Origin: Papio anubis
Lineage: Eukaryota; Chordata; Mammalia; Primates; Cercopithecidae
Length of the DNA stretch: 64,000 nucleotides
Reading direction: 5' to 3'
NCBI RefSeq assembly: GCF_008728515.1
Contig: NC_044977.1
Span: forward strand, 170,237,139-170,301,138
The notes under the pieces were generated by a model. That model was not told the DNA's origin. It saw only the letters and a list, made by a program, of their open reading frames with translations, and made no database searches. This document shows, in pieces, positions 1 to 11,469 of the stretch. Numbering within the stretch: position 1 is the first letter of the stretch; each line of letters begins with the position of its first letter. The position numbers and the translations under genes were made by a program.

Positions 1-353
1 GGTTTACCTCACGAAGCTGGCACCGAGAGTCCCTAGAGCAAGTCTGCCAGCAAGAGGGAATCTTAGATTATGTAATGTAATCACATGGGGGTGACGTCAA
101 ATTTGCCATATTCTCTTGGTTAGAATCAAGGCACGGGTCCTGCACACACTGAAGGACAGGAGATTATCCAGGGTGTGAACACTAGGAGGTGGGGAGTATG
201 GGGGGTTGGTCTGGAGTCTGTGTGCCACAGTGTACACGGGAGTTCATGATGCTCTTCTATCTACTTACCCTTGAAATTTTCATGAAAAGTCTGCCATATC
301 TAAATTTCCTATAGTAAATACATTTCTAGATCAGCTTTAAAAAAAGAATTCTA

Positions 354-645
354 GGCCAGGCGTGGTGGCTCATGCCTATAATCCCAGCACTTTGAGAGGC
401 TGAGGTGAGAAGATCATTTGAGCCCAGGAGTTCAAGACCAGCCTGGGCAACATAGTGAGACCCGTCTCTCTCTACAAAACAATAAACAATTAGCCAGGGG
501 TGGTGGTGTGTGCCTGGAGAGGCTGAGGCAGGAGAATCTCTTGAGCCCAGCAGGTCAAGTCTGCGATTAGCTGTGTTTACACCACTGCACTCCAGCCTGG
601 GCAATAGAGCAAGACCCTGTCTCAGGTTTAAAAAAAAAAAAAAAA
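354..645 (+). mobile_element. Alu SINE, AluJ-like
   Basis: It opens with a GGCCAGGCGTGGTGGCTCA-type Alu head, keeps the 'cactgcactccagcctggg' tail block and ends in a poly-A run at 631-645. Many diverged positions and a shortened middle suggest an old J-type copy. It is antisense to THRB. Confidence 0.9.
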
Positions 646-704
646 TCCTACTGAGTTAACCAGGAAGCAGCGACTCTACAAAGGATTCTCGATGTATATT
701 TTAC

Positions 705-905
705 CCACATATTCAGCCATTTATCCAATAAGCATTTCTTGAATTCTACTGAACATTGGCCTAGGTGCTGGATATACAATTAGACACATTTATGTCCTCA
801 AAAAAAAAAAAAAAGTCCATAGGGACTTACGTGGACAAGTGAAGCAGGTAGTTACAGCGCAGAGTGACAAGTGCCAAAGTACAGCAACACTTGGGTGCCC
901 TGAAA
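705..905 (-). mobile_element. L2 fragment
   Basis: The plus strand reads 'catttcttgaattctactgaacattggcctaggtgctgg' in pieces, followed by a 'gtggacaagtgaagcagg' block. This is the reverse complement of an L2 3' region. An A-run interrupts it at about 800-814. Confidence 0.5.
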
Positions 906-953
906 ATGCAGAGGACTCTGAAACCACTTCTATTTAAAACTATCTTCTCTGAA

Positions 954-1312
954 AGGGTTTGATGTGTAGTGGCTTACACATGGCTGCCCATTCTGTGCTC
1001 TCCTCCCATCTACAGGGGGACTGTTGAGTCCTGGCTGGCACTCAGACTTGTTTTGGCCAATCCAATGTGGATGAAGTGATGCTGTGTGATTTGAGACTGG
1101 GCCTCGTGGGATCTGCAGCTTCTGCTTTCATGTGCTTGGGACTCTTTCTCTTGGAAATCAACAGCTAAGTAAGAAGTCTACCCTGCAGGAGGAAAGGCTT
1201 CATAGAGGGAGGCCTGAACCAGTGTTTGATGTCCCAGCTTAACTCCAGCCATCCTGGATGTTTAAGCCACTAAATTTTGGGTTGGTGTGCTATTTAGCAG
1301 TAGATAACTGAA
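954..1312 (+). mobile_element. Old MaLR-like LTR (MLT1-like, family uncertain)
   Basis: It contains 'ttttggccaatccaatgtgg' and ends in 'tttaagccactaaattttgggtt', typical of mammalian MaLR LTR 3' ends. It is ancient and diverged. The assignment is from memory of family consensus sequences. Confidence 0.45.
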
Positions 1313-1735
1313 ACTTCAGTTGTAGCTAAGCCATGAACAAATTCTAGCTTGCATCCATGGTTTCCACACACAGAACTTAACACACAATCGTGTGGTCACT
1401 CACATCCATATCTGGCATACCCCAAACCAGAAGGAGGCAGGTTTGGCCAAAGACTACGAAGAGGGCTGCAGAGTATCCACCAAAGGTGGATCACTTCACA
1501 GAGTCTTTAAGATGGCTCCTTTGGCTTCTTTCTATCCTGGGACACTGCAAAAAGTATCAGACATCTGACATCCCCCTTTAAGTTCCCAGTCCAGTGGCAA
1601 GCCTGCAATTGCTCACTGAAGAAGAGTGAGCTATGTTCTGAAGCTAAAGGGGGACTGAAAACTCAAGTGATTGGAATTAGCACTAGACAAGCAAAAGCTC
1701 TTTGGATGCCCACGAACGAGTCTAGGCATACTCAC

Positions 1736-1994
1736 CTGAAGACATCAGCAGGACGGCCTGAAGGAGGGCTACTTCAGTGTCATCCAGGTTGAAAGAAGAC
1801 AGAGACATGCCCAGGTCAAAGATGGCGTCTGACACCACCCCAAGACCCCCATTTTTCAGCTGGCCCCGTGTCACTGCCATTTCCCCATTCAAGGTTAAAG
1901 TCTCACTTTCTGGGTCATAGCGCACAGCAGCGCGAAGGGACATGATCTCCATGCAGCAGCCTTTGAGGAGGATGATCTGGTCTTCACATGGCAG
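1736..1994 (-). CDS. THRB: THRB coding exon: ligand-binding domain core (residues 296-382 part)
   Basis: This 259-base exon encodes residues 296-381 plus the first base of codon 382. The acceptor is a pyrimidine-rich tract ending in cag before CTG (L296), and the donor is TCTTCAG|GTGAGT. It begins LPCEDQIILLKG, completing the helix 3-5 nuclear receptor signature begun in the previous exon. It carries R316 and R320, which contact the T3 carboxylate, and N331 of the beta-turn region, then the loop around R338-G347 and helices 6-8. It overlaps two of the known clusters of Resistance to Thyroid Hormone beta mutations. The codons read here (R316, A317, R320, R338, G345) are wild type. Retention of the following intron would add GEYA and stop. 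Confidence 0.97.
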
Positions 1995-2879
1995 CTGAAA
2001 AGAACCAGCTCATGTCAGCAAAGAACAAATGGAAAAATGCCAGTCAGGAACAACATACAGTATCTCAAAAGCAATAGGAATAACCTTGTGACGAACATTT
2101 GTCCTGCCTTGTTTGAGCCCATGGTTTTCCCTTCCCTACTTGGCTGCAGGCTTTCAACAACCATTTTTCATACTCAAAGTTGGCTGTAATCTGCACCAAC
2201 TTTAACGTCAGGAGTTTGCATTGCTTTTATGACAGATCCAGTTCTCCAAACGCTATTACAGTCGTGTGGGAAACTGTGCTGATAGCCCCTCAGTTTGGGG
2301 GTTTGTATTATAACTTCAACTGATGACTGCTTGAGAGCAGGGTTTATGTGAAACTCTCCATTTTTGTTTGTTTGTTTTTTTGTCTTGTAGCTTGAATAGG
2401 TAACAGCTTACCCTACTGTTTAGCTGGCAACTGGGCTTCCTTTTGGTTTTTGAAGCACATTTGCTCTTGGAGCCTCTTGGCACAAAACTAGAGGGTTGTT
2501 GGCAGAGATACATGTTGCCCATGAGGCCCTGAGATATAAGCTTCATCTAAAGTCACCCAGGGACTTAAAGGCAGAGGGGAGAGCAGAATTCAGTCCTCCT
2601 GGCTCCCAAGGTTGTGTTCTTCTCAGCACCTTAGACACAGGATTGCTCAACACACTGGGTCTTTCTGCCAGTGTTGCAATCTGCTTTTAAGCTCATTTGG
2701 TTACCCTGTTAATTAGGATTTGTGAGAATGTGGCAACATTAATAATAAAAAATATCTTTGCTCATAGGCAACATAATAAAAACCAGAATCTTATTTTCTG
2801 GAAGGGGAGACTGTTTAATTAAATGCCATTATCAAAGTAGTTGGAAGGCTATTAGTAAATGGGTGTGTTTGATGAACTG

Positions 2880-3070
2880 GGCATCATGCCCAGCTTTCCA
2901 TGCATCACCTCATTTAATCTTCACAGCAGTACAATGAGGTAAATATTCGAATTCCATATTACTTACAGATGTGGAAATCTAGGCACTGAGAGGGTAACAC
3001 GCTGGGTGTGGGGGTGGGTGGTCACATGAATGTTTCATGGGTGAGGCTAGGATTTGAAACTGGAACTGTC
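2880..3070 (-). mobile_element. MIR SINE fragment
   Basis: The plus strand shows the reverse-complement MIR landmarks 'cacctcatttaatcttcacag' (in part) and 'gtggaaatctaggcactgagaggg'. Heavily diverged. Confidence 0.6.
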
Positions 3071-3449
3071 AGAATCCAATGCCAAGAGAAGAAGGAAACA
3101 TAACTCTTTTTACCATGGATATGACTGAGTTTCCATAAACAACAAAGATGTGAGTAACACCTAATATCTATCTCTTCATTAGAGCAGTTACAGATTCCTT
3201 TTGGGAAATGCTCTTGGCAATACTCGACCAGTCCAATTTAGGTTATTATATAAAAGTAATACAACTGAATTATATCTAAAATACTGGGCATTTTATATTT
3301 TTCACTAGCTCAGCCTAGTCACTTTACCAGTTAATTTCAAACTCCTTGGCTTTTTCTTCAGAATAAGTCATTACATATTTGATCTGGAATCCATACATAT
3401 GAATTCTCTCCTTCCACTTGTTTTTTATAAAGCACTGTGATTTGCTTTT

Positions 3450-3575
3450 GTCTAGGTGCTGTTTGTTAAACACAGATTGCTGGCCCCAACCCCTGAGTTT
3501 CTGCATTTCCCCCAAGTTCCCAGGTAATGCTTATGTTGCTGGTTCACAGATCCCACTCTTGAGAACGACTAGCAT
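3450..3575. mobile_element. MER5-like hAT fragment
   Basis: A partial match to the MER5 non-autonomous hAT element: 'tttctgcatttcccccaag', 'cccaggtaatgcttatg' and a terminal 'cttgagaacgact'. One end is missing. Confidence 0.4.
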
Positions 3576-5044
3576 AGAACAGCAACAAGAAGTTACTAAT
3601 CAGATCAAACCATTAATTTTTAAAATGTGTCACAAAGTATGCAAACTTGGGCAGGCCCCACCTTTGAAACCAATTCTGATTATAGATGAAGTAGAAATTT
3701 TCCTTTGCAAATTTCTAGTTTAAATACCAACTGTTGAAGATTAGTTCAAATTTAAATAAAAGCTGAATAAGTATTTGCAAAGGATCACCAATGGTTTAAA
3801 AACTGGGCCAGATGCCTTTTCCTTTAAGAGGGATTTGTAGGATCCTGGTGAGATTTGTTTCAACACGTGGGCAAATAATCTCTTAGACACCTGCCAAAAT
3901 GCTTTCATTGTGAGAACACTCAACAAGGGCCTGACAGGCAGAGATGCAGGGATACTCCCACAGGTTCTTCCTGCCTCCTTAGGAGAGCATCACTCAGGTT
4001 GACTGGCAAAGACGACAGGGCCCTGCACTCTAGGAGTGATTTTGCATGTTGTTTTGGCAGCTCTGCCAGCGATGATTTTAGATCTTGTGAAGCCCCTGGT
4101 GTCATGCCAGTCTTGTTTGGTGGGTTGGCATGGATCTTAGAAGAACAATTATCATGAACACAGTTTGAATAGCAGATGTGATAAACTGCCTCTGGCAAGA
4201 GACCCCTGGCTCTCAAGACCACCTGAGATCTCCAGCCCACTCCACGGGTAGCTCACGAACCTATACAGTTAATTCCTCTCTTTTGGGTTTCCAAGAGAGT
4301 ATCAAAGGCTAAAGGTCATCAGGAGGCCTCAAAGACAGAGGGCGCATGCATCTCTGCTGTAAAGGTGCTCCCACCATCCCACCGCCATCGTCTTTTGTAA
4401 TCGGCAGACCACACGATATCAGGGTAGAAGGAGAGATGGAATCAAAAATGCAACAGGCTTGGACTTTTAGGGAAACTTGGATAGATCAGCTTGCCACAAC
4501 CTGTGCTTGAAAAGTTCCGTGTTGACCCCTCACCCTTGCACAGACGAAAGCGCGCAGTGTGTTTGCTCCTGGTGGTGGAGACGGCTGCTGCTTCTGTTTT
4601 CTTCCTTCAACTGAAATATATCTTCAGTGGTTTACATGAGCTTTACATTAAAAAAAAAGAAAAATCTCTGGGAGGGGCATTCAAAGGGCACCATGTGACT
4701 GGCAGGCTGGCTGGAGCTGTAGAGGTGACAGACTCAGTAGAGTTCCTCCTCAGACCCAAAAACTGGGGGCAAAGGGACACAGCCAGATAGAGGACCAAGA
4801 GAGGTCCAGGAAAACACAACCATCCCCACAAACAAAACAGAAAGATGACAGCCAGAACTGGCAGGAGTGAGGGGAAACAAGCCCGTCGGTGCGGATGTGA
4901 GAGTGCACGTACTTTCTCTTTCGAGGACAATTTGGCAGCACATATCAAAAGCCTGTGTATCTTGGTCCTTAAATTCCATGTCCAGGCTTTACCCTTCAAA
5001 CGTAGTCAGTGATGTGAGCAGGATATAGTTGCCAGAAAATTCAC

Positions 5045-5310
5045 ATCAGAATAATTTTTATTAGTGAAAAATTGGAAATGAACTATAGATCCAGTAAAAA
5101 CAGATAACACAATTTATGGCAGATGTATTCTTTGGAATACTATGTGGTCATTGAAAATCATTTTGTGAAAACATATGTAAATGCTATGTCCTCCCATTGA
5201 GGGTAAAAAGTTAGTTCAGTGACAGGTGCTGGTAACGATCTGTTTCTTTATCTTGGTGCCGATCATGTGGGTGGGTTCAGTTTGTAAAAATTTATTGAGC
5301 TGCACTCTTA
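5045..5310 (+). mobile_element. Old L1 (L1M-type) 3' fragment
   Basis: It contains an L1M-like 'ggaatactatgtggtcattg' block and a following degenerate 3' UTR. The element is 5' truncated and diverged. A TA/TG-rich stretch follows at about 5390-5430. Confidence 0.5.
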
Positions 5311-5727
5311 TGACATATATACATTCCTTAATAAGAAGTTAAAAATAATTTCATACACAGTACATTGTGGTATACATTAAATATATTTTATACTTCATAT
5401 ATATGTATGTATGTGTATGTCTGTATGTACACACATAAATATTTGAAGAAAGACTAAAATAGGTGCCAAAATCTTGTAGTGTTACCATAAATCATTACCT
5501 TTATTATGTTGTATAAATAAACCTTCAATGAATATGTATAATTTTTGTAATATCCTCTAAAATGTTAATAGATGTCTACCTTTAAAAAGTGTCAAAGGCA
5601 TGGGCAGCTCCATGGCCAACACAGAGATATAAGTCAAAGTCCCTTCCTCAGTACCTACTGACTTCTTTAGGTGTGGGGTCTGAGTCATTGCTACTGCAAG
5701 GTTGTGGGTACTAGCATATCGGGTACC

Positions 5728-6088
5728 CTGGTGCTATAGCTGAATGTCTGTATCCCTTCAAAATCCATATATTGCAACCTAATCCCCATTGTGATGGTAT
5801 TGAAGGCAGGGTCTTTGGGAGGTGATGAGGTCATGAGAGTGAGGCCTTCATGAATGGGATTTGTGCCTTGTAAAAGAGATCCCAAATAGCTCCTTTGTCC
5901 TGTCCATCATGAAGGGGACACAATGAGAAGACAGCTGTCTATGAATCAGGAAGCAGGCCCTCACCAGACAATCTGCTGGTACCTTGATCTTGAACATCCC
6001 AGCCTCCAGAACTGTAAGACATACATTTCTATTGTTTTTAAGCCACCCAGTCTATGGTATTCTGTTGTAGTGGCCTGAACTAAGATAC
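5728..6088 (+). mobile_element. Solo MaLR-type LTR (MST/MLT-like, family uncertain)
   Basis: It follows the common mammalian LTR pattern: 'aacctaatccccattgtgatgg', 'gtctttgggaggtgatgagg', 'catgaatgggatttgtgcc', 'cagcctccagaactgtaag' and a terminal 'gccacccagtctatggtat'. No internal retroviral genes flank it, so it is a solo LTR. It is antisense to THRB. Confidence 0.7.
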
Positions 6089-6547
6089 CTGGACCCCAAC
6101 ACAGTGAAGCTGGGGCTAAGAGGGTGGCAAACGTGCTCTCTCAGCTAGGTCTACGGGCAAGATATCTGTTTCCCGAAGCCCACTTCCCTGTCCTTCTGGG
6201 TATGGCTTCTGTGGAGGCTCAGAAATCGGCAGTGAGAAGTGTCCCCATAATGTCTGAGGTCTCTGTGTCCCTCTGATTCTAGCTGGGCTCCCATTATTGC
6301 AGACTCAAAGACACAAGAGAGCTGGAAGCCAAGGCAGCAGGGAGTCATTCCAGGTGTGGAAACTTAGCTTCTTTTTAGGTGAGACCAGGATCACTTATCA
6401 CTCAGCTCGCTTACCTAAGGGGCCCACAGCTGCCCGTGCCCCTCTCTATGTGGTATCTTTCTGGTCCCCTTTGAAGGTATACAGAGCAATAGACAAGCAC
6501 CTTATGAAATTTGTTTTTAAAGTTCTCCAGAAAACATAACCCCATTT

Positions 6548-6577
6548 GATTAAAAAACAAAACAAAACAAAACAAAA
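6548..6577 (+). repeat. (AAAAC)n simple repeat
   Basis: Several consecutive AAAAC units are visible. It may be the remnant of an old retroposon tail, but no SINE body was recognised beside it. Confidence 0.85.
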
Positions 6578-6639
6578 GGAAGGTTAGAGGCAGGATGGAA
6601 ATGTAACAGATAAAATAAAAGCAGTATTAGCAGCTAAAC

Positions 6640-6800
6640 TTTATGGAATACTCATTATAACCCAGGCACTGTCTAATCTCTTTACAAATATATTATCCCA
6701 CTTAAAAACCCTTTCAACAGCTCTAAGAGGTAGACACTATTGTAATCCCCATTTTAAAGATGAGATAAGTGAAGTTTGAAGATATTGGATAACTTGTTTA
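6640..6800 (-). mobile_element. MIR SINE fragment
   Basis: Reverse-complement MIR: 'acccaggcactgtctaatc', 'taagaggtagacactattg', 'aatccccattttaaagatg'. Both ends are eroded. Confidence 0.65.
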
Positions 6801-7074
6801 GGATTCTTGCCCATGTAGCTGACTGTAGAGACTGTGGCATCTGCCACCACACGGCAGGCCTGATAAAGTTCAGGTGTCCCAAAGGGAAAGTCGATGAACT
6901 CTGGTGGGACAGCTCTACAGGGTGCCCGGAAGATGGGACAAGCAAGAGTAAGCTTATAGGAAAAGAGGAACGATTTGTGGGGATATTAAGAGCCTGGTTC
7001 TGTGAGGGCTATTTAACTTATTCTTGAGGATTAAGAAATGACCACGCAGTCATCTCACTGGGATATGCACTGGG

Positions 7075-7285
7075 AAGAATACAGACCTAGATTCCAACCA
7101 TGAGGTCACATTTGGATAACTTAATCTCTTTGATCTTGATTGCCCCCTCCGAAAATGGGGTTAATACAAGCGACCCTGCAAATCTGTTAGAAGGATTAGA
7201 TTTAATGTAGGCAAACCCGAGTACCTGACTGTGGTAACTAGGACATCGTAGGTGCTGAATAAATGGAGTCTATTGCTATCATTAT
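7075..7285 (+). mobile_element. MIR SINE
   Basis: Plus-orientation MIR landmarks: 'ccgaaaatggggttaatac', 'agaaggattagatttaatg' and 'gtaggtgctgaataaatgg'. The 5' half is more diverged. Confidence 0.6.
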
Positions 7286-7537
7286 TTCTCAATGCCTGGA
7301 ATCAGGGGGATGAATAGGATCTTGATGGGCCTTACATGGACAAGCTAATGAATGATGACTAAATACAGAAAGTGGGGAATACAATGAAAGAGAATGCATT
7401 TTCATTTTGTACTGACGTTGCTTTCATATGATTAAGTCCCTACTAATTAACATTAAATTGTAAATAATACCCTGTATTCCTGGAAACTGGTGAAACTATA
7501 ATTAAAAATAATGCAGAAGGAAAAACAACATCCTCAC

Positions 7538-7684
7538 CTCACAAAACATAGGCAACTTTTTGGCAAAATCCACCACTCTGGTAATTGCTGGTGTGATGAT
7601 TTTTGTAAAATGGCTGAAGGCTTCCAAGTCAACCTTTCCACCTTCTGGGGCATTGACTATTGGTGCTTGTCCAATGTCTTCTGG
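7538..7684 (-). CDS. THRB: THRB coding exon: LBD helix 3 region (residues 247-295)
   Basis: This 147-base exon is exactly 49 codons in phase 0. Its acceptor is ...TCCTCCTTAG before CCA (P247) and its donor is TGTGAG|GTGAGG. It begins PEDIGQAPIVN, the surface loop before helix 3. It continues through helix 3 with F272, I276, A279 and R282, which line the T3 pocket in known TRbeta structures. It ends FAKKLPMFCE, the start of the nuclear receptor LBD signature. K288 is the coactivator charge-clamp lysine. The signature carries on in the exon at 1736-1994, so the two exons together form the ligand pocket floor and the AF-2 groove. No substitution relative to the human protein was noticed. Confidence 0.97.
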
Positions 7685-7931
7685 CTAAGGAGGAGAAAAA
7701 AGAAAGATTTAAATGAAGAAGTTGAAGGGAGCTTTGTTTATCATAGTTCTTATGTGGCAGAAAATCTCTTCTGAACTGATATCCTGTACAGTTTCCAGTT
7801 TTCATATCATTTATTAACAAACTGTACAGTTTACACATCACTTATTTCTTTGAGTAAAGATACATGTCTTGGCCATTGCTTTAATAGGCCCCCAGTGACA
7901 ATGTTTACAGGACCGTTGCTGCAAAGAGTGA

Positions 7932-7956
7932 GCGAGCAAGAGAGAGAGAGAGAGAA
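7932..7956 (+). repeat. (GA)n simple repeat
   Basis: A short run of GA dinucleotides in a purine-rich context. It has no other associated feature. Confidence 0.85.
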
Positions 7957-8359
7957 GAGAAAGGACAGGAATTTGGGTCCTGCTTCTGAATGCACAAAGG
8001 GTGTATACTTAGGTAAGGTGACAGAAATTCCAGGGGCTCTGGGATGGCACATTCAGAGTACTGTACATGCTGGTGTGTGTGTTGGGGGGAGGTGGGCACA
8101 CTGTGGGCAGTGATAGAGCAGAGCGATGGGTGGGCCCTAGCAAACAGTGAAATGTGGATTCTTGCTTCTGACCCACCTGGGGCTTGAAGTTCCCCTCTGC
8201 CCTACGCACTCCAGTTTGAGGTGGTCTCAGCTGAGGGTTGAGGGGGAAGATTGCTAGGCTGTCTACAGGCAACTTGGCAAACCTTAGGGCAGAGTGGCGA
8301 ATTTACTAGTATTTAATGTCCCTAGGGCAGTTCTCTGCTGTTTATTTGCTCAAGAACAA

Positions 8360-8505
8360 TCCACGGCCTTGCTGCTCAAAGTGTAGTGCGGCAGCCTGGG
8401 TGTCACCGGGGGGCTTCTTCTCAGGCCCCTCCCCAGACCAGGTGGTACAGAATCAGCATTTTAGCAAGACCTCCAGGTGACTTATGCGCTTCCCAATGTC
8501 CACGG
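8360..8505 (+). mobile_element. MER5-type hAT element
   Basis: It contains 'ctgctcaaagtgtagtgcgg', 'cccctccccagaccagg', 'acagaatcagcattttagc' and 'aagacctccaggtgactta', in MER5A order. The terminal repeats are eroded. Confidence 0.6.
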
Positions 8506-8629
8506 TAGCCATCTAACTCGTAAGTTTCTCATTCAGTGACCTCCCTGATGTGATCTGTGTCCATGTGTCTCCTGCTGTCACCCAGTGCTTCCTTCGGGAA
8601 GCGTCTGCTCCACTTCTCCTCCTTGTCTT

Positions 8630-8805
8630 TGTGATGATCATAACCACCATTTATTTGTGGCCTACAAGTGAGCCAGCCGCTTCGCACACTACCCTGTCTC
8701 AAGTAGTCCTCATTCAAATCCTGATTTGCAGGTGAGCAAACCAGGGATCAGAAAGGTTAAGAGCAAGCTGCTGAGGCCAGGCCTGCGATCTGGGTGACCC
8801 CGACT
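8630..8805 (-). mobile_element. MIR SINE fragment
   Basis: Reverse-complement MIR with 'ggtgagcaaaccagggatc' and 'agaaaggttaagagcaagc', followed by the diverged MIR 5' region. Confidence 0.6.
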
Positions 8806-9188
8806 CCACACAGCAGTCTCCCCAGAGCTCCACACTTCCTCACCCCTACTGCAAGGCTTTTATTCCCTGTGGACTTTTTGACACTAATGAACAGAATCTC
8901 TACTCCTCTGAACACCCTCCTTGCCAGCCTCTCCAGCTTCTCCCAGGAAGATGTGAATGTGATCAAGGAGATCACAGACTCAAGCCCTACCCAGTGGTGG
9001 CCACCTTTGCCTAGAGCCACAGTGAATAGATAGGAACAAGGCCAGTTCTCTTTTCTGCACCCAGGGGCTTGGAGATGGGGGTGGGGAAGGGAGATGGGAA
9101 TAAGGAACTGACACTGTGAGTGAGCTGAGCAAAATCGAATTCCTCACTTGCAGAGCAGTGAGGACACTGCCAGTGGTGAGACTAGCCT

Positions 9189-9361
9189 AACATAATGGCC
9201 CCCAAACTTCACTGTGCATCAGTCTCATTTGATTTCTGGGCTCCAACCCCAGTGTATCTGATTCAGCAGGTCAGGGATGGAGCCTGGGAATCTGCATTTC
9301 TAACAAGTTCCCAGGACGTGCTGATGAAGCTTCTCTGGGCCCACTCTTTGAGAACCACTGA
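9189..9361. mobile_element. MER5-type hAT element
   Basis: It contains 'ggctccaaccccagtgtatc', 'aatctgcatttctaacaag', 'ttcccaggacgtgctgatg' and a terminal 'tttgagaaccactg'. This matches the MER5A layout nearly end to end. Confidence 0.6.
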
Positions 9362-10044
9362 GTTAGCAGTAACCAAGTTCAGCTTAGAGTAATCCAGGTC
9401 CCTTGCTTCCTCCCACATATCTCCCATTACTGTTCACATCACATTTTTAGCAGAAGGAAAAGCAAAAGATGATTCTTTTACTCTTTTACTCTTCTTGCTG
9501 CCAGAGCACCAGGGTCAACAGGAGCAGCCCAGGAGTCATGGTTACAGCCTCAGGGGAAGGTTTTAAAAACGTATTATTAATACAGAACAAATGCTGGCAG
9601 CATTTAACTTTTTATTGATCATCCAGCAGTGTCTTCTGTTTATTTTTTACTTTATTTTATTTTTGTGTGTGTGTTGCTGGCAGTGAGTGGATGAAACCTG
9701 GTTTCTGTCATGTTTCATAATGATTGACACTGTTTTGGGGCAACTGTTCGCATAGCAAGCCCATGGAAGGCTACTGTTCAGCTGGCTCTCTGGGTGCCGA
9801 CAGAATTGATGAAATAATCACATGTACAGCCTCCTTCTCCTTCCCTCTTTCTCACCTAGATTGAGCTAAAGGAAAAGGTATCTCTGTTCCTCCTTTGGGT
9901 AACGCTGCTCCCCGCAGCCTTCAGACATCCCTGCTCTTCTTTATAATTTCTTCTCATTCCTGAAACTGAGGCTCTACTTGACAAGTCTTTTATGAAGATC
10001 AACTGATAAAAGGAATGTGGGCACACATTCAAAAATGTAGAGTT

Positions 10045-10125
10045 TTATATACATATATATATATAAATGGTATATAAATATATATTAATTACATATATCA
10101 TATAGTTATATATATGTAGGATGAA
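10045..10125. repeat. AT-rich (TA)n-like tract
   Basis: About 80 bases composed largely of TA dinucleotides with interruptions. Such tracts are length-variable and can form cruciforms. Confidence 0.8.
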
Positions 10126-11079
10126 CTTTTTAAAATAAAAATAAAATTAAAAAGTATAATAACGTCATTTTGGCCTGGTTGAATCTAAACATTGCTCAGT
10201 GAATACTGATAGAGCTAACCTGATGTATTCAAATGGCACTCAGTGTCCTTTGAAATGCTGGTGGGTTAATATTGATGTTAATTTTTTCATTCAATTTGTG
10301 GGTGTGTAGGTTATTTGAATTCCACTTGTGACATGTGTAAAGATTTGAAAAAAAGGAGAGAAAGTATGCAAGGAAATATGGCAATTTTAAGTAAAACTAA
10401 ACCCCCAAATGTAACAAGCTCACAAGTTTTCTGATGAAAATACATATCAAGGTAGAATAAAAAATTTACTTCTAAGCCTCTGGCTATTTAATGGACTATA
10501 AAATTGCTAGAAGTAAAACTATGAACAAAGTAAAACCCTTCAAATTTTATCATTAAGATTTTTTTCCATAATGGATCTTAGATACCAGAAGAACAAACAA
10601 GAATCTATCTATCTGTCTGTATATATCCATGAATTGACCCAAGTTAACATCAGGTTAATCAAGGTTGATCAGTGAAACCCTGTTTGTTACTTCCCTGAAG
10701 ATTTTTCACCTATAATAAAGATACATAATTTTCTAAAATATTTGGAAGATGTTAAAAATAGAGTATAAATATTTGACATTAGTTGAACCTATTAGATATC
10801 TTATTACAGCTAATAGCCTTGTAAACTACTATATGAAATACATTTGCTCATATACACATATGTATTTATGTGCTCAAGATCAAGCTCCAGTACTGATAAG
10901 TCTCTAGCTTGCTTGTAGATTCACCACTGCAGACCTGTGGGGAAAGCCTGCTTTTTGCCTCTGTGGATCCAACTGCCTTAGCTAGCTCATGGTGGTATTT
11001 TCAACTGTCATTCTGATATCCTCTCTTTGCCCTAAATGGACCTCCTGAGCTAGCCCAGCTGTCTTCTCTATGTCTCCCC

Positions 11080-11460
11080 TACAACTTGCCTTACATTTTC
11101 CCATTTCACTGCTGCCTTCTCTCCAGACTTTTGCTTTCTCCAAAGCCCCTACTTCTGTCTCTCATCTTTGTCTTTTCCAAATCCTATTTTCTCTTCAAGA
11201 CCCAACTCAAGTTCTAGCTTCCCCTAGATGTCTTCCCAGGTGACCTCAGCTTGAAATGATGTTTACCTCATTTGAACACACATGGTGGCCCATGGCTATG
11301 AGTCATATGGTATTTAGGCATTTATTACTATCACTTTTTATTATAGTTATATAAATCTATCACACCAAAGATATGAACTTAAGGGGGTAGAGAATAAATC
11401 TTACTTGTCTTTGCCTACTGTGTACAAGGCATTAGGCCAAGTTGTGGAGGATAGAATGCT
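11080..11460 (+). mobile_element. Possible L2 3' region
   Basis: A pyrimidine-rich stretch with 'cttcaagacccaactcaag' and 'agatgtcttcccaggtgac' resembles the L2 3' end ('tctcagctcaaatgtcacctcc...ccttccctgacc'). The match is weak. Confidence 0.4.
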
Positions 11461-11469
11461 TATTGGTTG

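Larger units (their letters stand above)
1..1735 (-). other. THRB: THRB last coding intron (partial)
   Basis: This is the 5' part of the intron after the LBD core exon, and it runs off the left edge. It holds an Alu, an L2 fragment and a MaLR-like LTR, plus a perfect cAMP-response-element palindrome at 92-99. I see nothing else in 100-350 or 1320-1735. The missing last coding exon (helix 12 and the C-terminus) is not here. Confidence 0.9.
1995..7537 (-). other. THRB: THRB intron (5.5 kb)
   Basis: This 5543-bp intron separates the two LBD exons. Recognised contents are MIR copies at 2880-3070, 6640-6800 and 7075-7285, a MER5-like piece at 3450-3575, an old L1 tail at 5045-5310, a MaLR LTR at 5728-6088 and short simple repeats (T/G-rich at 2364-2382, AAAAC repeat at 6548-6577). 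I see nothing assignable in 2000-2360, 3600-5040, 5320-5720 and 6100-6540 except an RE1-like match at 2620-2640. Short ORFs on both strands in 4490-5000 overlap each other and look like chance. Confidence 0.9.

Noticed and set aside
4337..4345. AGAGGGCGC resembling a CTCF core
   Set aside because: The five preceding bases fit the consensus poorly, so it is only half a motif.
4491..4999. Several overlapping frames on both strands
   Set aside because: They contradict one another, have no splice context and no recognisable protein, so they are best read as chance.
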